This document shows positions 51,203 to 60,034 of a DNA stretch of 64,000 bases, piece after piece. Position 1 is the first letter of the stretch. Every line of letters starts with the position of its first letter. The position numbers and the translations under genes were made by a program. A model generated the notes under the pieces. It had not been told where the DNA came from and searched no databases. It saw nothing but the letters and a program-made list of their open reading frames with translations. Location of the stretch: NCBI GenBank assembly GCA_036274895.1, contig DASUEU010000049.1, positions 186,001 through 250,000 on the forward strand. Direction: 5' to 3'. This DNA is from CALMKX01 sp036274895. Lineage in GTDB: Bacteria > Acidobacteriota > Thermoanaerobaculia > Multivoradales > SZUA-115.

Positions 51203-54200
51203 CTACGCCGGCAGCTCCACGTAGAACGTCGACCCCACCCCCACCTCGCTCTCCACCCACACCTTCCCGCCGTGCAGGTCGACGAAGGTCTGGACGATCG
51301 ACAGGCCAAGTCCCGTCGAACCTGCGGGGGTGGGCTTGCCTTCGGCGAGCTTTTCGAAGCGGTGGAAGAGGCGTGGGACGTCGGCCTGGGCGATGCCGGG
51401 GCCGTGGTCCTCTACGGCCAGGCGTAGCCGCCGCTCGCCGTTCTCTTCCCGCTCGGTGAGCGTCACCGTCACGCCCGTGTCGGCGCGGGTGTAGCGGATG
51501 GCGTTACCGATCAGGTTTTCCGCGATGCGCCGGAAGCGCTCGCGATCCACCAGGGCCCGGGTCTCCCCCTCGACCTTGCACACCAGGTCGACGCCGCGGT
51601 CCTGGGCCAGCATGCGCTGGGTCTCGACCACCCCTTCGAGGATCTCCCCGACGTCGATCGGCTCGGGCTCGAAGGGGATCTTGCCGCTTTCGATCGCCGT
51701 CGAGTCGAGCAGGTCGGAGACGATCGAGAGCATCCGTCGGGCGGACGCACCGATGCGCCGGGCGATCTTGGTTTGGCCGGGATCCTCGCGGCTCTTGTCG
51801 ATCATCAGACCGGCGTAGCCGTAGACCACGGCCAGGGGGTTCTTCAGGTCATGGGCGGCGATGCCCATGAACTCGCTCTTGAACTGGTTGAGCCGCGTCA
51901 GCTGCTCGTTGGCCACCGAGAGCTGGTCGCGTTGGGCCACAACCTCGGCGGTGCGCTCGGCGACCAGGCCCTCGAGCTGGCGGGTGCGGCGGACCAACTG
52001 GCGCACCCGCACCTGGTAGGCCCCCCAGGCCAGCAAGGCGGCGACCACCGACACCAGCAGCAAGAAGGCCGGCTGCTGCCAGAGATGGGGCCGGACCGTG
52101 AAGGCCAGGGCCGCCCCCTCTGGGCTCCACACCCCGTCCTCGTTGGCCGCCTGCACCACGAAGCGGTAGGAGCGCCCGGTGGGCAGGTTGGTGTAGGTGG
52201 CCCGGCGCTCGGTGCCGGCGTCTACCCAGGCGCGGTCGAAGCCCTCGAGCTGGTGGCGGTAGCGCACCCGCTCGGGCTCGGCGAAGGAGAGCCCGGCCCA
52301 GGCCAGCTCGAAGCGCTCCGTGCCCGCAGCCAGGGTCAGCCGGCCTTCCCCCAGGAGACTGCGGCCGTCGGCCAGGGCTGACTCGAGGACGATGCCCGGG
52401 GGCACCGGGTTGGTGGGCAACCGAGCCGGGTCCACCACCACCGCCCCTTCGATGGTGGGGAACCACAACCGGCCGTCGCGGGCGCGGAAGCCGGCCGGCT
52501 GGAAGGCGCCGTTGCACTCGGCCGAGCGCATGCCGTCAGCCTTGCCGAAGACCTCCGCCGGCAGGTGCCCGAGCCGGCCGTCGAGCACGGCGGTCAGCTC
52601 CCGCTTGGGGATGCGGGCCACGCCACGGTTGGAGGAGAGCCAGAGCCAGCCCAGCTCGTCATCGAGCACCTGGAGGATGGCGTCCTCGGGCAGACCGTGC
52701 CGGCGCGTGGCGACGGCGATGCGGCCGCCGGCGAGCCGGGCGAGGCCGCCGCCGTAGGTGCCCAGCCAGACGGTGCCGTCCTCGTCGGTGTGGAGGGCCG
52801 AGACGGTGGCCGAAGGCAAGCCCTGGTCCCGGCCGATGCGCTCGACTTTCCCGTCGCGGACCACCTTCAGTCCCTCGCCGTCGGTGCCCACGTAAAGCTC
52901 CCCGGCGAAGCCACGGGCCAGGGCCCACACCCGGTCGTCGGCCAGCTCGGGCTCGGGCGTGAAGGGCTCGAGCCGGCCGTCGGCGCGTCGCCGGAACAGT
53001 CCCTGGCCGGAGGTGCCCAGCCAGAGCACCCCGGCGCCGTCCTCGGCGATGGCGAGCACGGTCCCCGCCGCCAGCCCCTGCTCGGGACCGAAGTGCTCGA
53101 AGCGCTCGCCCGAGCGGCGCAGCAGGCCGACGCCGCGGACGCCGATCCACAGATCCCCCCGCGAGTCCTCGAAGAGGGCGGTGATCGAGTCGCCGCCCAG
53201 GCCCTCTCGGCTCCCGAAGTGCCGAAAGCCGCCGGCGTCCAGGCGGGCAAGGCCGCCGCCGTCGGTGCCCAGCCAGACGATGCCCTGGCGGTCCTCGAGC
53301 ACCGCCCACACCTGGGGGGCAGCCAGCCCCTCCGGGCCGCCGAAGGTGCGGAAGGCGCCGTCGCGCAGGCGCTGGAGGCCGCCGCCCTCGGTGCCCACCC
53401 AGAGGTTGCCCTCGCGGTCCTCGAGCAGGGCGAGGACCTTGTCGTCCGCGAGGCCGCCGCCACGGTCCAGGCGGTCGAGGCGCCCCCCGTGGAGGCGGAC
53501 CAGGCCGGCGCCGTAGGTGCCGATCCACAGGTTGCCGTCGCGGTCCTCGGCCAAGGCAGTGATCGGGGTGCCTTCGAGGCCGGGCAGGGGCTCGGCGCGG
53601 GCCGGGTCGCCGCCGGGAAGGCGCCACAGGCCGGCGGTGCGGGTGCCCGCCCAGACGTTCCCTCCGCGGTCCCGCACCAGGGCCAGCACGCTCTGAGGCC
53701 CGAGGCCCTCCGGGGCGACGGCCGTCAGCTGCCGGCCCTGGAGGCGGTGGAGGCCGCCGTTCTGGAGGCCGATCCACAGGGCACCATCCGGTCCGGCGAG
53801 GAGGGCGAGGACGTTGGCCGTGGCGAGGCTCTCGGCCCCGCTCGGCAGGGCCAGCCGATCGCCCTCGAGCGCCAGAACTCCCTGGCCCCGAGTGCCCACC
53901 AGCAGCGCGCCACGGTCGTCAGCGGCCAGGGCGTAGACCAGAGTGGGGGATGGGCCTGCCTCGGGGGCCACGGCGACGCGCTCGAAGCGCCGGCCGTCCC
54001 AGCGGGCCAGGCCGCCGCCGCGGGTGCCGACCCACAGGCGTCCGGCGGCGTCCTCGTGCAGGGTGCGCACGTCGCCGCTGCCCAGCTCGGGGGTGTTGCC
54101 CGGGTCGAAGACCCGGAAGGTCTTGCCGTCGAAGCGGGCCAGGCCGTTCTGGGTGCCCAGCCAGAGGTAGCCCTGGCGGTCCTGGTGGAGGGTGCGGACG

Positions 54201-54640
54201 ATGCTCTGCGGCAGCTCGTCGCGCCAGCCGGCGAGGACGTACTGCGAGGGCAGGCGGCTGGGGTCGAGGGCGGCGAGGGGGGTGGCGAGGAGGAGGGAGA
54301 GGAGCAGGAGGAGCGCCGGGGCTTGAAAGCCCCGGCTACCCTGGCCGCGTCGCTGCGCGACGCGCCCCCGCCTGGGGAGATCCCTCGGCTCCGGGCCTTC
54401 GGCCCTGCGCTCGGGATGACAGCGGGACCGGGCTGACCGAGAGCTGACGATGTCATCCCGACCGGAGCCTGCGCAGCAGGCGGAGTGGAGGGATCTCCCC
54501 CGTCGCGCAGTGACGGATCGACGGTAGCCGGGGGGTTCAGCCCCCGGCGAGGGGTGGGGGAGGCTACAAGGCCTCGCTCGGGGCGATATCCGGGGCCTCC
54601 CGGCGCCGTCATCTGGTTGTAATGAATGGTTGAGTAGCAT
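51203..54640 (-). CDS. Propeller-sensor histidine kinase (Reg_prop, Y_Y_Y, HisKA, HATPase), start uncertain
   Basis: From ATG 54640 the frame is 1145 residues, but the mature protein starts near the signal-like stretch ALLLLLSLLLATPLAALDPS (about residue 108). About a dozen two-component propeller repeats follow (LWVGTRGGGLARWDG, LWIGTYGAGLVRLHG). Next are a Y_Y_Y domain (about 770-845), a membrane helix (about 860-880), HisKA with HDLKNPL near residue 930, and HATPase with VEDHGPGI and GLGLSIV. It senses a periplasmic signal, often carbohydrate. The first 105 codons run through interspersed repeats at 54315-54548, and no conventional start codon is visible between them and the signal peptide. 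Confidence 0.88.
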   Translation of the reverse strand: MLLNHSLQPDDGAGRPRISPRARPCSLPHPSPGAEPPGYRRSVTARRGRSLHSACCAGSGRDDIVSSRSARSRCHPERRAEGPEPRDLPRRGRVAQRRGQGSRGFQAPALLLLLSLLLATPLAALDPSRLPSQYVLAGWRDELPQSIVRTLHQDRQGYLWLGTQNGLARFDGKTFRVFDPGNTPELGSGDVRTLHEDAAGRLWVGTRGGGLARWDGRRFERVAVAPEAGPSPTLVYALAADDRGALLVGTRGQGVLALEGDRLALPSGAESLATANVLALLAGPDGALWIGLQNGGLHRLQGRQLTAVAPEGLGPQSVLALVRDRGGNVWAGTRTAGLWRLPGGDPARAEPLPGLEGTPITALAEDRDGNLWIGTYGAGLVRLHGGRLDRLDRGGGLADDKVLALLEDREGNLWVGTEGGGLQRLRDGAFRTFGGPEGLAAPQVWAVLEDRQGIVWLGTDGGGLARLDAGGFRHFGSREGLGGDSITALFEDSRGDLWIGVRGVGLLRRSGERFEHFGPEQGLAAGTVLAIAEDGAGVLWLGTSGQGLFRRRADGRLEPFTPEPELADDRVWALARGFAGELYVGTDGEGLKVVRDGKVERIGRDQGLPSATVSALHTDEDGTVWLGTYGGGLARLAGGRIAVATRRHGLPEDAILQVLDDELGWLWLSSNRGVARIPKRELTAVLDGRLGHLPAEVFGKADGMRSAECNGAFQPAGFRARDGRLWFPTIEGAVVVDPARLPTNPVPPGIVLESALADGRSLLGEGRLTLAAGTERFELAWAGLSFAEPERVRYRHQLEGFDRAWVDAGTERRATYTNLPTGRSYRFVVQAANEDGVWSPEGAALAFTVRPHLWQQPAFLLLVSVVAALLAWGAYQVRVRQLVRRTRQLEGLVAERTAEVVAQRDQLSVANEQLTRLNQFKSEFMGIAAHDLKNPLAVVYGYAGLMIDKSREDPGQTKIARRIGASARRMLSIVSDLLDSTAIESGKIPFEPEPIDVGEILEGVVETQRMLAQDRGVDLVCKVEGETRALVDRERFRRIAENLIGNAIRYTRADTGVTVTLTEREENGERRLRLAVEDHGPGIAQADVPRLFHRFEKLAEGKPTPAGSTGLGLSIVQTFVDLHGGKVWVESEVGVGSTFYVELPA
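54315..54387 (+). repeat. Type B interspersed repeat (inside 5' part of kinase frame)
   Basis: GCCGGGGC-TTGAAA-GCCCCGGC, TACCCTGGCCGCGTCG, CGACGC and GGGGAGATCCCTC match the order of the copy at 23361-23422. Confidence 0.65.
54487..54548 (-). repeat. Type B interspersed repeat, inverted copy
   Basis: Read on the minus strand it gives GCCGGGGG...CCCCCCGGC, TACCGTCGATCCGTCA, CGACGG and GGGAGATCCCTCC. With 54315-54387 it forms a large inverted pair; the space between also carries inverted GGGATGAC and GTCATCCC ends. Confidence 0.7.
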
Positions 54641-54733
54641 GAGCGCCGTTTGGGGGATGATGACCGGAACCCGGGATCTCGGAGATTGTATCGGGATCCT
54701 CGGACCCTGCCGGCGCTCGAAGGAGATACCTCG

Positions 54734-55780
<1,047 letters not shown>

Positions 55781-55827
55781 GCGTCGATCCACGGCGGGGG
55801 GCCCGGCTGGCGGTAAGCTTGGCCCCC

Positions 55828-57561
55828 GTGCCTGCCCCCCTCTTCCGCTGGCCCCCCCTGCTCGCCGGTCTCCTGGCCCTCGCCTGCGGCGAGGCGGCCT
55901 CCCCACCCGCGCGGTCCTCCGGCTCCCCTCCTCAAGCGACTCCCTGGCCTGCCTTCCGCGACGTGGCGTCCGCGGTGGGGCTCGACTTCGTGCACTTGAG
56001 CGGTGCCTCCGAGGCCCTGTACTTCGTCGAGATGATGGGCCCCGGGGGCGCCTTCCTCGATTTCGACAACGACGGTGATCTCGACATCTTCCTGCCCCAG
56101 GGGCATGCCCTGGGTCCGGGGCGAGGGCCGGCGCTCCCCGCGGATCGTGACCGGCTGTTTACCAACCTGCTGATCGAGAAGGGCCAGCCGAGTGGTCGCC
56201 TGGCCTTCCGGGACGTCTCCGAGCAGGCCGGCATCGGTGCTCTGGGCTACGGCGTCGCCGTCGCCACGGGCGACCTGGACGACGACGGTTGGGTGGACCT
56301 TTTCATCGCCCAGTGGGGACCGGACGCCCTGCTGCGCAACCGGGGCGACGGCAGCTTCGAGGAGATCGCCGGCCAGGCGGGGGTGGCCGACGCCGGCTGG
56401 GGCACGGCAGCCACCTTCTTCGACGCCGACGCGGACGGTCGCCTGGACCTCGGACTGGCCAACTACCTGCGCTACGGCACCAGCAATCACCACTCCTGCT
56501 ATGCCCCGAATTCAGCCCCGGACTACTGCGGCCCCACGGTCTACCCGGCCGAGGCGGATCGGTTCTTCCACAACCGCGGCGGCCGGCGCTTCGAAGCCCG
56601 GGACTTCGGCCCCGGCGCCGTGGCTCGCCCCGGGCTCGGCATGGTGGCCGCGGACTTCAATGGCGACGGCCACCAGGACCTCTACGTCGCCAACGACCAG
56701 GCCGAGAACGACCTCTGGCTGGGCCGGGGGGATGGCACCTTCCGCGAGGGCGCCGTGCTCGCCGGCCTGGCGGTCAACGGCGCGGGGCGGGTGGAGGCGA
56801 GTATGGGGCTCGCCGTGGGCGATCCGGACGGGGACGGCGACGAGGACGTGCTGATCACCAACCTGCGAGGGGAGACCAACACCTTCTACCGCAACGACGG
56901 CGGCGGCCTGTTCACCGACGCCACCGTGACCACCGGCCTGGGGCCGCCCAGCCTGCCCTGGACCGGCTTCGGCACCGACTGGCTGGATGCCGACGGCGAC
57001 GGCCGCCTCGACCTCGCGGTGGCCAACGGCGCGGTTTCGATCTACCACGAGAGGATCAGCCCCCAGGACCCCCGCCCTCTCGCCGAGCCCCAGCAGCTCT
57101 ACCGCAACCAGGGGGCAGGGCGCTTCCGCGACGCCACGGCCGAGACCGGGCCGGACCTCGCCCGCCCCGGCGTGGGTCGGGGGCTCGCCGTGGGCGACGT
57201 GGACAACGACGGCGACCCGGACCTGCTGCTGGTCGAGTGTGGCGGCCCCGTCCGCCTGCTGCTCAACCAGGCGCCACCGCGGCGCTGGCTGGGCCTGCGG
57301 GTCCTCGACGGCCCGGGCCGGCGCGACGCCCTCGGCGCCCGCGTCGAGGTGCGGCTGGCCTCGGGAGCGCGGGTCACCCATCGCGTGCACACCGACGGCT
57401 CCTACGCTTCGGCGCGGGATCCCCGGGTTCTGCTCGCCTTGCCGGAGGGGGAGACGGTGGCGGCCATCCGGGTGCGCTGGGTGGACGGCGTCGAGGAGAC
57501 CTTCCCGCCGCCGCCCCTCGGCTCCTATGCTCTGCTGCGCCGCATCACCCCCCGGAGGTAG
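55828..57561 (+). CDS. CRTAC1-type FG-GAP repeat lipoprotein with ASPIC/UnbV domain
   Basis: The 577 residues begin with a lipoprotein signal (LLAGLLALACG). FG-GAP loops follow: DFDNDGDLDIF, DLDDDGWVDLF, DADADGRLDLG, DFNGDGHQDLY and DVDNDGDPDLL. The C-terminal part is ASPIC/UnbV-like (LGARVEVRLASGARVTHRVHTDGSYASARDPR...IRVRWVDG). GTG 55828 is preferred; a TTG lies three codons earlier. The TPR lipoprotein gene starts 7 bases after its stop. It is a second CRTAC1/TPR pairing in the window, like 8155-18756. Confidence 0.88.
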   Translation: MPAPLFRWPPLLAGLLALACGEAASPPARSSGSPPQATPWPAFRDVASAVGLDFVHLSGASEALYFVEMMGPGGAFLDFDNDGDLDIFLPQGHALGPGRGPALPADRDRLFTNLLIEKGQPSGRLAFRDVSEQAGIGALGYGVAVATGDLDDDGWVDLFIAQWGPDALLRNRGDGSFEEIAGQAGVADAGWGTAATFFDADADGRLDLGLANYLRYGTSNHHSCYAPNSAPDYCGPTVYPAEADRFFHNRGGRRFEARDFGPGAVARPGLGMVAADFNGDGHQDLYVANDQAENDLWLGRGDGTFREGAVLAGLAVNGAGRVEASMGLAVGDPDGDGDEDVLITNLRGETNTFYRNDGGGLFTDATVTTGLGPPSLPWTGFGTDWLDADGDGRLDLAVANGAVSIYHERISPQDPRPLAEPQQLYRNQGAGRFRDATAETGPDLARPGVGRGLAVGDVDNDGDPDLLLVECGGPVRLLLNQAPPRRWLGLRVLDGPGRRDALGARVEVRLASGARVTHRVHTDGSYASARDPRVLLALPEGETVAAIRVRWVDGVEETFPPPPLGSYALLRRITPRR

Positions 57562-57568
57562 CCCACCG

Positions 57569-58690
57569 ATGGTCCGCTGCTCGCACCCTACCCTCGTCCT
57601 GCTCGTCCTCGCTCTCGCTCTCGGCTGCACGCCGCCGGAGCCGGGCTCCACCCTCGCCGTGCCGGCACCGAACCTGGCCGCCTTCGAGCCGGCCGCCCGC
57701 GAGCACATCGAGGGCGAGCAGAGGGAGATGGCCGAGCGGCTGGCGCGGGGCGAGAAGGGGGCCAAGCTGGGAGCCGCCTGGGGCGAGCTGGGCATGATCT
57801 ACCAGGCCTACGAGCTCGACGAACCGGCCGCCGCCTGCCACCGTGAGGCCCGCCGCCTCGATCCGGTGGACGATCGCTGGACCTACTACCTGGCGCACCT
57901 GCACCGCAAGAAGGGGGAGCTGGAAGAGGCCTCCCGCCTGCTCGGCGAGGTGCTGGCCAAGCGGCCCCACGACGTGCCGAGCCTCATCTGGCGGGCGAGC
58001 CTCGAGCACAAGCTCGGCCACGACGCCGAGGCCGAGCCCCTGCTCGAGCACGCCCTGTCGATCGAGCCCCAGAACCCCGTGGCCCACTTCATCAAGGCCC
58101 AGATCGCGGCCCAGGCCGGGCGCCACGGGGAGGCGGTGCGGCACGCCGAGGCGGCCCTGGCCCGCCAGCCCGGCGCCAGCAGTCTGCACCTGCTGCTCGC
58201 CACCTCTTACGCCCGGCTGGGCGATTCCGCCAAGGCCGAGCGCCACCGCGCCGCCGGCGGCCAGCAGGCGCCGGCCTTCCAGGACCCCTGGTTGCAGGCC
58301 CTGCGCAGCCTGTCGGTGGGGGCCCGCAGCCACCTGATCCGGGGCAGCCAGGCGATGCAGAACGGCCAGCTGGGGATGGCCATCGAGGAGTTCCGCCAGG
58401 CGGTGGCGATCGCGCCCACGGACCCCTCCGCCCAGCTCAACCTGGGGGCCGCCCTGGCCCAGGCGCGCCGCTTCGAGGAGGCGATCCCGGTCCTCGAGCA
58501 GGCCCTGGCCCTGCCCCTCGAGCCAGGCACCCGCTCGAAGGCGTCGTTCAACCTCGGCATGCTCTACGCCATGAAGGGGGACCGCTCGCGGGCGATCGCC
58601 CTGCTCGAAGCGGCGGTAGCGGCCGATCCCGGCAACGCCGGCGCCGCCCGCCAGCTCGAGGCCCTGCGCCAGGATCGCGGCGAACGCTGA
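57569..58690 (+). CDS. TPR-repeat lipoprotein
   Basis: The 373 residues have a lipoprotein signal (VLLVLALALGC, lipid Cys near residue 20). About seven TPR units follow, e.g. DVPSLIWRASLEHKLGHDAE, NPVAHFIKAQIAAQAGRHGE and DPSAQLNLGAALAQARRFEE. The CGGAGG site lies inside the end of the CRTAC1 gene. It is probably a scaffold for the adjacent propeller protein at the inner or outer membrane. Confidence 0.86.
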   Translation: MVRCSHPTLVLLVLALALGCTPPEPGSTLAVPAPNLAAFEPAAREHIEGEQREMAERLARGEKGAKLGAAWGELGMIYQAYELDEPAAACHREARRLDPVDDRWTYYLAHLHRKKGELEEASRLLGEVLAKRPHDVPSLIWRASLEHKLGHDAEAEPLLEHALSIEPQNPVAHFIKAQIAAQAGRHGEAVRHAEAALARQPGASSLHLLLATSYARLGDSAKAERHRAAGGQQAPAFQDPWLQALRSLSVGARSHLIRGSQAMQNGQLGMAIEEFRQAVAIAPTDPSAQLNLGAALAQARRFEEAIPVLEQALALPLEPGTRSKASFNLGMLYAMKGDRSRAIALLEAAVAADPGNAGAARQLEALRQDRGER

Positions 58691-58702
58691 CGCGTCGCGC
58701 GT

Positions 58703-59692
58703 CTATCCCCCCGCCAGCAGGGCCGCCTTCTCGGCGTCCGACAGGAACGCTGCCTCGAAGGCGTTTTCCTGGCAGCGGCGCAGTTCTTCCTCGCTCATCC
58801 CCAACGTCGTGGCCGCCAGCCGGTACTCGTGGGCGAGGTCGATGCCGCTGATCGAGGGATCGTCGGTGTTCAAGGTGGCGAGCAGGCCGCGACGGACGAA
58901 GGCGGGCAGGGGGTGGCGGGCGAGGTCGGGGACCGTCGAGGTCTGGAGGTTGCTGGTCGGGCAGCACTCGAGGGTGATGCCCCGCTCCTCGATCAGGTCG
59001 AGCACCTCCTGGTCCTCGATGGCACGCACCCCGTGGCCGATGCGCTCGGCCCCCAGTCCCAGGATCGCCTGGCGCACGCTGGCGGCCCCGGCGGCTTCGC
59101 CGGCGTGGGCGAGCAGGCGCAGCCCCTCGTCCCGGGCGCGGGCAAAGTGGCGCACGAACAGCTCGCCGGGGAAGCCGGCCTCGTCCCCGGCCAGATCGAG
59201 GGCGACCACGCCCCGGTGGCGGTGGCGGATCGCCGTCTCGAGCTCGACCTCGCCGATCTCGGGGCCGTAGTGGCGGGAGATGATGACGATCAGCCGCGCC
59301 GCGACCGGCAGATCCTCGGCCTCCTCCAGGGCGTCACACACCGCCTCGACCACGCCGAAGGGGTCGAGCCGGTGCTCCTCGGCCATGAAGTAGGGCGAGA
59401 AGCGCAGCTCCAGGTAATCGATGCCCTCCGCCATGGCGTCCTCGAGGTTCTCCCGCGCGATGCGCCGCACCGCCTCGTAATCGACCATCACCTTCTTGAG
59501 CAGGGCGAACTTGGCCAGAAAGCCCAGCAGGTCCGGTTCCTGGCTCATCACCTGGACGTGAGGCCGCAGCGCCTCGGCGGTCCAGGCCGGCAGGGGCAGG
59601 CCGTGTTGCCGGCCGAGGTCCAGCACAGTGCCCAGGCGGACGTTGCCGTCCAGGTGGCGATGCAGATCGATCAAAGGGAAGCCGTTGCGCAT
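58703..59692 (-). CDS. add: Adenosine deaminase
   Basis: The 329 residues match adenosine deaminases: LIDLHRHLDGNVR (zinc His pair), LLAHAGEAAGAAS (third His and catalytic Glu), RIGHGVRAIED, ECCPTSNLQT and LNTDDPSISG (metal-binding Asp pair). It converts adenosine to inosine in purine salvage, in the cytoplasm. ATG 59692 gives the usual short N-terminus before the HxH motif. It is convergent with the TPR lipoprotein gene, 12 bases apart. Confidence 0.93.
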   Translation of the reverse strand: MRNGFPLIDLHRHLDGNVRLGTVLDLGRQHGLPLPAWTAEALRPHVQVMSQEPDLLGFLAKFALLKKVMVDYEAVRRIARENLEDAMAEGIDYLELRFSPYFMAEEHRLDPFGVVEAVCDALEEAEDLPVAARLIVIISRHYGPEIGEVELETAIRHRHRGVVALDLAGDEAGFPGELFVRHFARARDEGLRLLAHAGEAAGAASVRQAILGLGAERIGHGVRAIEDQEVLDLIEERGITLECCPTSNLQTSTVPDLARHPLPAFVRRGLLATLNTDDPSISGIDLAHEYRLAATTLGMSEEELRRCQENAFEAAFLSDAEKAALLAGG

Positions 59693-59758
59693 GGCGGGGG
59701 ATTGTAACCGGGGGCTGGAGGCCGGCGGCTATGCTGCTCCCTCGAGAGCCACGACGCC

Positions 59759-59957
59759 ATGACCCCCCTGCGCGATGAGTTCCTGCGCGAGGAAGACCTC
59801 GACCCCAAGAACATCACCTGGGAAGAGCTAAGTTGCCTACTGGAACCTCTGGCTCGACCAGGCCCAGGCCACCAAGGACCTCGACGAGGCCCTCTACTCG
59901 CACGGGGTATTCGAGCGGGATCCGGCGGTGGCTGCGCCCAGAGCTGCCGGCTCTTGA
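59759..59957 (+). pseudogene. Small frameshifted open frame upstream of lodA
   Basis: ATG 59759 reads MTPLRDEFLREEDLDPKNIT, continuing WEELS. From base 59832, in the next frame, VAYWNLWLDQAQATKDLDEA follows and continues LYSHGVFERDP to TGA 59957. A TAA in that second frame at 59829 prevents a simple start. The two halves look like one protein of about 65 residues broken by a one-base shift. No family is known to me. This fills the gap before lodA. Confidence 0.5.
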
Positions 59958-60034
59958 CCCTCCGCCCTTCCTCCGTTACCATGATGCTCCCCGCTACATT
60001 TGAACAGTTTGTGGAGTACCTCCAGGAGGAAGCG

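Noticed and set aside
54650..54733. Earlier start for the poly-Asp protein
   Set aside because: The extension lacks a ribosome-binding site and precedes a good one; the signal segment fits ATG 54734.
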